A stretch of 64,000 nt of DNA from assembly GCF_011383005.1 (NCBI RefSeq), contig NZ_CP049935.1:372001-436000 (forward strand), in the 5' to 3' direction. Positions within the stretch are counted from its first letter, which is position 1. Every line of letters starts with the position of its first letter. Below, piece by piece: positions 57,344 through 64,000 of the stretch. Under the pieces are notes generated by a model. That model made no database searches. It was not told the DNA's origin and worked only from the letters and a program-made list of their open reading frames with translations. A program made the position numbers and the translations under genes. The stretch is from Phycicoccus sp. HDW14 (lineage in GTDB: Bacteria > Actinomycetota > Actinomycetes > Actinomycetales > Dermatophilaceae).

Positions 57344-58525
57344 ATGGCGCGACCCCCGCTGGTGCCGCCGGGCCCGGAGCTCACCGCCGCCGAGCGGACC
57401 CGCTTCGCCCGCCACCTGCTGCTGCCCGACCTCGGCCTCGACGGCCAGCGCCGGCTGCGGGCGGCCCGCGTGCTCGTGGTCGGCGCCGGGGGCCTGGGGT
57501 CGCCGGCGCTGCTCTACCTCGCGGCGGCCGGCGTCGGCACCATCGGTGTGGTCGACGACGACGTCGTCGAGGCGACCAACCTCCAGCGCCAGGTCGTGCA
57601 CGGGGTGTCCGACGTGGGGCGCGCGAAGGTCGACTCGGCGGCGGACGCGGTGGCGGCGATCTCGCCCGACACGGTCGTGGTGCGGCACGGGTCGCGGCTC
57701 GACGCGGCGACGGCCCTCGAGGTGGTGGCCGACTACGACCTCGTCCTCGACGGCGCCGACAACTTCCCGACCCGCTACCTCGTCGGAGACGCCTGTGCGC
57801 GGCTCGGTGTGCCGCACGTGTGGGGGTCGGTGTACCGCTTCGACGGGCAGGTGTCGGTCTGGTGGGCGGGGGAGGGGCCCTGCTACGCGTGCGTGTTCCC
57901 GTCGATGCCTCCACCCGATGCCGTGCCGTCGTGCGCCGTCGGTGGGGTGCTCGGGGCGGTGTGCGCGTCGGTGGGGTCGGTGATGGCCACGGAGGCGGTC
58001 AAGCTCGTGACGGGCGTCGGGGAGGTGCTCGTCGGGCGGCTGCTGGTGCACGACGCGCTGGCCCAGACGTGGGACGCCGTGCCGGTGCGCCGGGACCCTG
58101 CCTGTCGGGTGTGCGGGTCCGGGGCCGAGGTGGCGCGCCCGCTGGGCTGGGCGACGGAGCGCGTCGGTGATGGCGGAGCGGTTGCGGCAGAGGGTGACCG
58201 GCCGGGTGTCGACGTCGTCGAGCTGTCGCGGCTGCTGCGTGGCCGCGCGGAGGGTGGCGAGTCGTTCACGCTGCTCGACGTGCGCGAGCCGGGGGAGCGC
58301 GACGTCGCGGCCATCCCCGGGTCGGTGCTGCTCCCGGTCGGGCGGGTACGAGCGGGGGTCGACGTACCGGGTTCTGCGGGAAGGGTGTACGTGCACTGCA
58401 AGTCCGGCGGACGCTCGGCCGAGGCCGTCGACCTGCTCCGGGCCCGGGGGGTCGACGCGGTGGACGTGCTGGGTGGGGTGCTGGCGTGGTCGCGGGACGT
58501 CGACCCGTCGGTGCCGGGGTACTGA
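57344..58525 (+). CDS. moeZ: Adenylyltransferase/sulfurtransferase MoeZ (ThiF plus rhodanese)
   Basis: A 393-residue two-domain protein. The ThiF/MoeB adenylation domain has ARVLVVGAGGLGSPALLYLA, VVDDDVVEATNLQRQVVHGV and a zinc knuckle from CYACVF and CRVCG. The C-terminal rhodanese domain has the persulfide Cys in VYVHCKSGGRSAEA. MoeZ adenylates and thiocarboxylates small sulfur carriers (molybdopterin, thiamine, mycobacterial CysO pathways) in the cytosol. Normal length for actinobacterial MoeZ. Confidence 0.93.
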   Translation: MARPPLVPPGPELTAAERTRFARHLLLPDLGLDGQRRLRAARVLVVGAGGLGSPALLYLAAAGVGTIGVVDDDVVEATNLQRQVVHGVSDVGRAKVDSAADAVAAISPDTVVVRHGSRLDAATALEVVADYDLVLDGADNFPTRYLVGDACARLGVPHVWGSVYRFDGQVSVWWAGEGPCYACVFPSMPPPDAVPSCAVGGVLGAVCASVGSVMATEAVKLVTGVGEVLVGRLLVHDALAQTWDAVPVRRDPACRVCGSGAEVARPLGWATERVGDGGAVAAEGDRPGVDVVELSRLLRGRAEGGESFTLLDVREPGERDVAAIPGSVLLPVGRVRAGVDVPGSAGRVYVHCKSGGRSAEAVDLLRARGVDAVDVLGGVLAWSRDVDPSVPGY

Positions 58526-58537
58526 GGGGTTCGCCGG

Positions 58538-58969
58538 ATGCCTGTCGACGTGTCGCGCTTCGTGGAGGCCCAGGACTCGGGCGGGACGTACGCGGCTGCG
58601 CTCGCCGAGCTGCGGACCGGGCAGAAGCGGTCGCACTGGATGTGGTTCGTGTTCCCCCAGGTGGCCGGGCTGGGGCAGAGCCCGACAGCCGTGTTCTACG
58701 GTGTCGACGGGCTGGCGGAGGCGCGTGCGTACCTGGCCGATGCGGTGCTCGGGCCGCGGCTGGTGGAGTGCTGCGAGGCGCTGTTGGCTCTTCCGGGGTC
58801 GGACCCGGTGGCCGTGCTCGGGGGCATCGACGCCATGAAGCTGCAGTCGTCCATGACGCTGTTCGCGCGGGCCGCGGGGGAGGGTGCCGACGAGGTCTTC
58901 CGGGCGGTGCTCGGCGGGTACTTCGGGGGTGGAGAGGACCCGGCTACGCTGGCTCTCCTGGGGTCGTGA
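58538..58969 (+). CDS. DUF1810 domain-containing protein
   Basis: A 143-residue protein matching DUF1810 (YbiA/NADAR-related calpastatin-like family): VDVSRFVEAQDSGGTYAAAL, GQKRSHWMWFVFPQVAGLGQ, and IDAMKLQSSMTLFARAA. It starts 12 bases after moeZ on the same strand, so it may be co-transcribed. Biochemical function is not established. Confidence 0.85.
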   Translation: MPVDVSRFVEAQDSGGTYAAALAELRTGQKRSHWMWFVFPQVAGLGQSPTAVFYGVDGLAEARAYLADAVLGPRLVECCEALLALPGSDPVAVLGGIDAMKLQSSMTLFARAAGEGADEVFRAVLGGYFGGGEDPATLALLGS

Positions 58970-59064
58970 ACTTGCGTCGAGCTCTGACTCAAGTTGGTTG
59001 TGCTGGAGGATGATTGGGTGTGGACAGGCCTTCCCGAAGTGGGTGGTTCGGGGTAGGATGAGGC

Positions 59065-60508
59065 ATGGACAGGGGGACGATCTCGAGCCGCATCGCGGCA
59101 CTGCGTGAGGAGTGCGCGCGGCTGGGTCGTGAGCTGGTCGACGGGGGTCATGGCTTGGCGCCGGAGGATGCCTTCGCCCTCGCGGGTGAGGCGCAGGGGT
59201 TGGCGAACGCTGCTGATGGTCTGGTCGCGGTGGCGTCGTCTGTGGGGGCTCGGGTGGAGCTGCGGCTCTCGGGCGATGGTCCGGTGGAGCGGGTGCACCC
59301 GGTGGGGTACGTCGACCAGATGGCCGCGTCGATGTTCTGCCTGGAGGCGGGCCTGACCGAGGGCGTCGCCGGCCGGAAGGTGACCTTGGGTGCCGTCCTG
59401 GGTGAGCGCTTTCCCGCCACGCGTGACCTGCTGGTGGCGGGGTCGGTCGGCACGATCACCGCCCAGAAGGTCGTCGACGCCTGCGCCGGGCTGGACGTCG
59501 AGGCGTGTGCGCGGGTGGATGCCGAGCTCGCGCCCCGGCTGCCGGTGATGGACCCGGCCCGGGTGATGTCGGAAGCGCGTCGGGTGGCGACCCGGGTGGC
59601 TGCCGACCAGGTGGCTGCGCACATGGCTCTGCGGAAGCGGGGTCGGTGCGTGGAGGTCCGGCCCGGGGAGGACGGGCTGACCGACTGGTTCGCCTCCCTC
59701 CCCACGGCGACGAGTGCGGCGATGTGGTCGGCCGTCGAGAAGCTGGCCGGTGAGTACCGAGCGGTCGACGACACGCTGACAGTGCGGGAGTCGTGCGCTG
59801 ACGCCCTGACCGATCTGGTGCTGCGGAACGTGACCGTGTCCGCGCAGGTCACCCTCGGCGTGCCCGTCGTCACCGACCGTCCGGCACCGGAACCCGCTGC
59901 CGGGGAACGGTTCCGGGTGGAGTGGGACGACGACGAGACGATCATCGACGCCACCACCGGTGCAGAGGTGCGCTACGGCGACCTCGACCCCGCCAGCCGT
60001 GAAGCCCTGTCCTGGGTCACCGAGCCAGAGTTCGACCCCAGCGACCGGGCCGTGGTGTTGGCCGAGGTGTCGCCCGGGTTCGCCGTCTCCGGGACCCACT
60101 TGCCGAACCTCGGCTGGGTCGAGCCCGCCACCCTCGCGAACCTCCTCAAGCTCCTCCCGCTGGACGTCGCCCGAGCCGTACTCGAGGCAGACACCGGCAC
60201 GCTGGCCTCCCTGACCACGGGGCCTACCGGCCCCGAAGGCCATCGCCGACTTCGTCAAGACGAGGGACGGGACCTGCCGGATGTGGGGCTGCTCGCGACC
60301 CGCCGTCGCCTGCGACCTCGACCACGTCCATCCCTGGCCGGACGGCGCCACCACCCCGACCTGCCTGCACTGCCTCTGCCGACGCCACCACCGCTTCAAG
60401 CAACAGCAGCGCTGGCGCCCGGACCTGTCCCCCGACGGCACCATCACCTGGCACGGCCCCAACGGCCGCACCCGCACCACCGAACCCCAGCACCGCCTCG
60501 CCGTCTGA
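59065..60508 (+). pseudogene. DUF222/HNH endonuclease protein, REP13E12-like (two frameshifts as sequenced)
   Basis: About 481 residues after repair. The N-terminal DUF222 helical region (ALAGEAQGLANAADGLVAVA, VTLGAVLGERFPATRDLLVA, GSVGTITAQKVVDACAGLDV) precedes an HNH nuclease: CRMWGCSRPAVACDLDHVHP, then LHCLCRRHHRFKQQQRW. Two breaks lie 15 bases apart, at GGGG 60219-60222 and CCCC 60231-60234; one base at each gives TTGAYRPPKAIADFVKTRDG. The family is repeated in many actinobacterial genomes (REP13E12 in Mycobacterium tuberculosis). A large palindrome lies 49 bases downstream. Confidence 0.85.
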
Positions 60509-60557
60509 GTACGCCGGCGCCTCACCGATCCATCCGCATCCGCCGAATTGAGGATGT

Positions 60558-60624
60558 CTGCCCGAAGGGTGGCAGACGGTCGTCATCCCCGCACATCGAG
60601 AGCCGTCTGCCGCCCTTCGTGCGG
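60558..60624. repeat. Large imperfect palindrome downstream of the DUF222-HNH gene
   Basis: Arms 60558-60579 (CTGCCCGAAGGGTGGCAGACGG) and 60603-60624 pair at 19 of 22 positions around a 23-base loop. Could be a terminator or a short repeat tied to the HNH gene. The stretch 60509-60729 holds nothing else. Confidence 0.6.
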
Positions 60625-60729
60625 GGAGCACCAGAAGCATTCGGACAAACCGGGGTCAGGGCGCCGGTTTCCCCGGCCGCTGGATCCGCCGAGTGTCCAT
60701 CGCTTATGTCGCTCTGCGGATGATGCGGC

Positions 60730-61226
60730 CTACAACCTCCGGTCCACGAGTGCTCCGATGTCCCGCCAATCGTCCGAGTCGTGCACGGCCCCTCCATCGC
60801 GAAACCATCGGAAGAGTCGGCCTTGGCCAGAGCCCTGACGCAGGTCGGCGAACCACATGTCGCCACAGTCGTTCGTAGTCACCGGCATCCATAGACGCGA
60901 GTAGACCGACGCGGAGTCGCCCGCCTCATCCTCGTCCACCTCAGCAACGACCACCTCCCCCAGATGCTGAGAGACACCTCGACCATCTGGTCGTGCCGGC
61001 GCACTGCCTCCCGTGCCGCCAACAACCTGTCCGACGGCTGCAACACATAGGGAAGACCCGTGCCATCGAACTCCCTCAGGAGCAACCGCACCCGGTCAGC
61101 AGCAGGCTGCGGGAAGACCCGCCGATGAGCTTCCAGGTCCTCCTCCGTTGCACCATCCGGTAGCTGCACCCCTCGGTCGCGACACTCCAGGCGAATCTCC
61201 TCAACGACCGACCAACCCGTATCCAC
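60730..61226 (-). pseudogene. SMI1/KNR4-like protein (frameshifted as sequenced)
   Basis: About 165 residues after repair, from a GTG at 61226: VVEEIRLECRDRGVQLPDGA, then TEEDLEAHRRVFPQPAADRV, and a C-terminal GDMWFADLRQGSGQGRLFRW that resembles SMI1/KNR4 (SUKH) domains. The frame breaks at the CCCCC run 60957-60961; one added base gives SLSIWGEVVVAEVDEDEAGD. SUKH proteins are frequent immunity partners of polymorphic toxins, but no toxin is adjacent. Less GC-biased codons than its neighbours suggest an acquired gene. Confidence 0.6.
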
Positions 61227-61378
61227 GTGCCCTCCCCAAGCCCGATGACCACCCAAGGCCGGCGACTCTACTAACCGAGCAAGCGCGACCGACGGGTTTC
61301 GGTGGTTTCGCAGGGAGAGCTTCCGCCCGCGTTGTGTGTCTCCTGCAACGGCAGAGTTGGTGGGCCTGGCCAAGGGCG

Positions 61379-61840
61379 TCAGCTGAAGTAGACCGGGTCA
61401 GTTTGGAAGTGCCATTCGAGCTTGGGCGGCTCGTCGTCGGCCCAGTAGTTGACGACCGCGTAACGCGCTTCGTCGCCCGGTACCTGGAACGACTCTCTCA
61501 AGGTGGCTCCGGTGTCGGACTCCGCGGTCAGGTCGTGGCTGCCGGACGAGAGACTGAGTGGGAAGCGGATCCAGTTGTGCTGCCCTTTGACGGGGAAGTC
61601 ACCGTCGACCACCGTGACGCCGTCTACGGCCAGCTTCAGGCGGACGTTGTCATCCTCGAAGGACTGGTTGCTGACGTAGAGGACCAGGTCCGCGTCGTCT
61701 GGACCTACGAGCCGTACCGGGGAGTCGATTGCGGTCACCTGAGGATGCGGGGTCGGGTCTGCGTCACTACTGCAACCCGAGAGCCCCTGAGCGGCGAGCG
61801 CCAAGCTGAGGGCAAAGACGACTCCGGAGCGCATGGGCAT
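61379..61840 (-). CDS. Hypothetical lipoprotein
   Basis: A 153-residue protein with a lipoprotein signal (FALSLALAAQGLSGCSSDAD, lipobox LSGC) and a beta-rich mature part (DLVLYVSNQSFEDDNVRLKL, HNWIRFPLSLSSGSHDLTAE, EARYAVVNYWADDEPPKLEW), resembling a small extracellular beta-sandwich. I do not recognise a named family. The start at 61840 (or 61834) is chosen so the signal peptide is at the N-terminus; the longer frame to 62020 is unlikely. Confidence 0.65.
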   Translation of the reverse strand: MPMRSGVVFALSLALAAQGLSGCSSDADPTPHPQVTAIDSPVRLVGPDDADLVLYVSNQSFEDDNVRLKLAVDGVTVVDGDFPVKGQHNWIRFPLSLSSGSHDLTAESDTGATLRESFQVPGDEARYAVVNYWADDEPPKLEWHFQTDPVYFS

Positions 61841-61899
61841 GAGTATCCGACGACAGCGGTGGTGATGTCGCTCCCTGAAGACTGCCGACACGCACGGTC

Positions 61900-62577
61900 G
61901 TGCCGCGACGTGCGCGTTGCGATAGTTGCCCCAAATACCTGCTTGACCTACTGCTTCAGGATCCGCACGAAGACGCGCTGCTGAGACTCCGGGTCGCGCT
62001 GGACCGTCAGGCGCCGGCAATCGATGAAGTCACGTTCACCGTCTTCGAAGAGATCCTGTTCGGCTGGCCACGAGGTGCTCACGTTCGAGAGGATGCGACA
62101 GTGAACGCGCTCGACGAGCCGACGACCCGACTCGTCGAGCGGCAGGGACCACAGACGCGCCTGCGAGTGGTTCGCGGCGTCGGTACACCCGATGGGTCAC
62201 GTAGACCCGGATGGCTGCACGGCGAGTGGGCTGGCCGGGTCGGGCACCCATCCTCGTACGGCCTCCTCGGCGGCACACGCGCGCAGGCGTCCTCGATCCG
62301 AGTTGCAGAATCGGGAGCCACGTTTCGCGATTCGTTGGCCGGGGCGAGTGACGACGTGCGCTGGGGACTGGAGCAGGGCTACGAGCCAGCCATCATGGCT
62401 GCACTGGGCGCGCAGCTCCAGCCCGTTCTGATCACCACGGCCGCCCACGGCTCGCTCGGCTCTTCCCCTCACGTCTTCGGTTGTCTTGCGCGGCTGCTCA
62501 GCGCCCTCTTGGCGACGGACCTACCGTCAGAGGACAACGACCTCTGGCGAATGGTCGACCGCGCGTGGAACCCGTAG
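61900..62577 (+). CDS. Hypothetical protein (uncertain)
   Basis: A 225-residue frame starting at a GTG, with sequence that looks protein-like: YLLDLLLQDPHEDALLRLRV, DEVTFTVFEEILFGWPRGAH and a C-terminal EDNDLWRMVDRAWNP. No named domain. Its third-position GC is lower than the rest of the window, like the SMI1 and lipoprotein genes beside it. The N-terminus is uncertain: the first dozen residues look odd and an upstream frame (SLPEDCRHARSCRDVRVA) may belong to it through another missing or extra base. Little more can be said. Confidence 0.4.
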   Translation: MPRRARCDSCPKYLLDLLLQDPHEDALLRLRVALDRQAPAIDEVTFTVFEEILFGWPRGAHVREDATVNALDEPTTRLVERQGPQTRLRVVRGVGTPDGSRRPGWLHGEWAGRVGHPSSYGLLGGTRAQASSIRVAESGATFRDSLAGASDDVRWGLEQGYEPAIMAALGAQLQPVLITTAAHGSLGSSPHVFGCLARLLSALLATDLPSEDNDLWRMVDRAWNP

Positions 62578-62686
62578 AGTCCGCTACGAAGGGGACATGT
62601 CCTCCGCCGACGCGACCAGCCCCGAGTGACGGCGCCGGCTGACCGCACCCACTTCCACCCGTTTGCTCGCGGACTGGGCGCCGACG

Positions 62687-63076
62687 TCAGGGTGCGGAGC
62701 ACGCGGGGTAGCCGCCGACCCGATCGTCGAAACAGGCGCCGTCGACGACCTCGCGGGTGCCGAGGGGCTCATCCAGGGTGGCGGAGACGCGGTAGGTGAC
62801 GCCCATGTCGTTGCACCCGGTCGGGAACTCCCACGCCCGGACGGTGAGCACCACCCGGGTCGCCTCCTCCGTGACCTCGAGCCGCGACCCGTCCTGGCAG
62901 TCGCTTCCCGTGTAGGTGACGTCGACCCGGGACCCGTCGACGGCGAACGACGTCACGGGGGTCGGTTCGCCACGGCGCAGCTCGAGCCACCACAGCACGG
63001 CGAGGGCGAGGAGCAGCAGCGGTGCGACCACCGCCACCCATCGTCGCCGGCTCCTCACGAAGGCCAGCATCCCCAC
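62687..63076 (-). CDS. Hypothetical membrane-anchored protein
   Basis: A 129-residue protein with one N-terminal transmembrane helix (WVAVVAPLLLLALAVLWWLE) preceded by basic residues and an extracytoplasmic part of about 95 residues containing four cysteines (DCQDG, TGCNDMG, GACFDDR, PACSAP) that could form two disulfides. Normal high-GC codon use. I recognise no family. ATG at 63076 or 63070. Confidence 0.6.
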   Translation of the reverse strand: MGMLAFVRSRRRWVAVVAPLLLLALAVLWWLELRRGEPTPVTSFAVDGSRVDVTYTGSDCQDGSRLEVTEEATRVVLTVRAWEFPTGCNDMGVTYRVSATLDEPLGTREVVDGACFDDRVGGYPACSAP

Positions 63077-63150
63077 ATCGACTCGCGCGTGTCGAGCGAG
63101 GCGGCGGGGTCGTGGGCCCGGGTGTCACCTCGACGTGGTGGAATCGCGGC

Positions 63151-64000
63151 GTGCTCGTCCTCCGTCGTCCCGCGCCCGGTTCGGCGGCGGCCCCGCACCT
63201 CGACGCGGCCCAGCAGGCGGCCGTCGACGCGCAGGCGCCGGTCGTGCGGGTGCTCGGCGCCCCCGGCACGGGCACCAGCACGGTGGCCGTCGAGCGGGTG
63301 GTCCGGGCGGTGACGCACGACGGCGCGCCGGCCGACGGCTGCCTCCTCCTCGCGCCCACCCGGCTGGCCGCCGCCCGCCTGCGCGACCTCGTCACGGTGC
63401 GTCTCGGCGGGACGACGACCACCCCGCTGGCCCGCACCCATCAGTCCGTCGGCTTCGGGCTGCTGCGCGAGGCCGCGGCGCTCGAGGGCGGCGACACCCC
63501 ACGGCTGCTCAGCGGGCCCGAGCAGGACGTCATCCTCCGAGAGCTCCTCGCCGGGCACGCCGCGGGTGACACCCCGGCGCCGCCCTGGCCGGAGTCCGTG
63601 CGGCTCGCCCTCCCGACCCGGGGGTTCCGCGCCGAGCTGCGCGACCTGCTGATGCGCGCCCTCGAGCTCGGCCTGACCCCCGCCGACCTCGAGGCCCTCG
63701 CCGCCGCGCACGACCGGCCCGAGTGGGTCGCCGGCGCCGCCGTCCTGCGCGAGTACGAGGACGTCACCGCCCTCGGGGCGCCGGGCGCCTTCGACCCCGC
63801 CGCCATCCTCACCGCCGCCGCCGACCTGCTCGAGACGGACGACGAGGCGCTCGACCGGCTGCGCGCCCGGCTGCGGCTCGTCGTCGTCGACGACGCCCAG
63901 GAGCTGACGCCCGCCGCCCGCCGCCTCCTCGAGGTCGTCACGTCCGGCACCGGCGCCCCCCTCGTCCTCACCGGCGACCCCGACGCCGCCACGCAGACCT
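63151..64000 (+). CDS. UvrD/Rep-family DNA helicase, AdnA-like (partial, runs off the window)
   Basis: The first 283 residues of a superfamily 1 helicase, open at the window end. Recognisable are a Q-motif-like LDAAQQAAVDAQ, a P-loop region RVLGAPGTGTSTVAVERVV, motif Ia LLLAPTRLAAARLR, THQSVGFGLL, and motif II RLVVVDDAQELTPAARRLL, LVLTGDPDAATQT. The P-loop reads GTGTST where an active helicase has Gly-Lys-Ser/Thr, and motif II reads DDAQ, so ATPase activity may be weak or absent, as proposed for one subunit of AdnAB-type motor-nucleases. A partner adnB-like gene would be expected just beyond the window. GTG start at 63151. Confidence 0.8.
   Translation, partial: MLVLRRPAPGSAAAPHLDAAQQAAVDAQAPVVRVLGAPGTGTSTVAVERVVRAVTHDGAPADGCLLLAPTRLAAARLRDLVTVRLGGTTTTPLARTHQSVGFGLLREAAALEGGDTPRLLSGPEQDVILRELLAGHAAGDTPAPPWPESVRLALPTRGFRAELRDLLMRALELGLTPADLEALAAAHDRPEWVAGAAVLREYEDVTALGAPGAFDPAAILTAAADLLETDDEALDRLRARLRLVVVDDAQELTPAARRLLEVVTSGTGAPLVLTGDPDAATQT

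Overview
The window is very GC-rich, with codon third positions almost all G or C, GTG starts, and many 4-base GTGA/ATGA stop-start overlaps. Its gene content (a DUF3107 / TetR / DEAD-box helicase / ferritin-like / MoeZ / UvrD-like neighbourhood, DUF2332, DUF222-HNH, SigE-family sigma factor) indicates an actinobacterium, probably Micrococcales (an Intrasporangiaceae-like genome is my inference). About 63 protein-coding genes are described. I saw no rRNA, tRNA, CRISPR array or insertion sequence.

Layout. 0-12.5 kb is mostly housekeeping: stress membrane protein, PIG-L deacetylase, aminopeptidase P, DUF2332, a Tat-exported beta-lactamase-like hydrolase, glycerol kinase, a DUF559/AbiEi-like gene set between two related palindromes, a MaoC hydratase, a sigma/anti-sigma-like pair, a PHP phosphoesterase and MarC. 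12.5-19 kb holds an OmpR-type two-component system facing a proline-rich exported protein, PurU, and an ankyrin-type protein. 19-50 kb is a large methylamine and one-carbon region. 50-60 kb carries LysR, ParA, a zinc alcohol dehydrogenase, DEAD-box helicase, DUF3107, TetR, MoeZ and a DUF222-HNH protein. 60.5-62.7 kb is a less GC-biased accessory patch with an SMI1/KNR4-like protein and orphan genes. The window ends inside a UvrD-like helicase with a degenerate P-loop.

The central biology is catabolism of choline and glycine betaine. BetT imports choline and BetB/BetA oxidise it to glycine betaine; an ABC importer and a second BCCT carrier bring in betaine. A pyrrolysine-free MttB-family methyltransferase, a corrinoid protein, an MtgA-like methyl-THF methyltransferase and a ferredoxin/ASKHA reactivator form a corrinoid-dependent demethylation module. 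A dimethylglycine-dehydrogenase-like flavoprotein with EtfBA continues demethylation, a MetF-like reductase and PurU can handle folate one-carbon units, and SdaA deaminates serine to pyruvate. Two IclR regulators, repeated IclR-type operators and CRP/GlxR-like sites suggest coordinated control.

As sequenced, 15 genes are broken by about 20 single-base frameshifts, almost all in short G or C runs and nearly all repaired by adding one base. This pattern points to base-calling errors in the assembly rather than real gene decay. Those genes are given as one locus each, typed pseudogene because the frame is broken here, with the break position stated.
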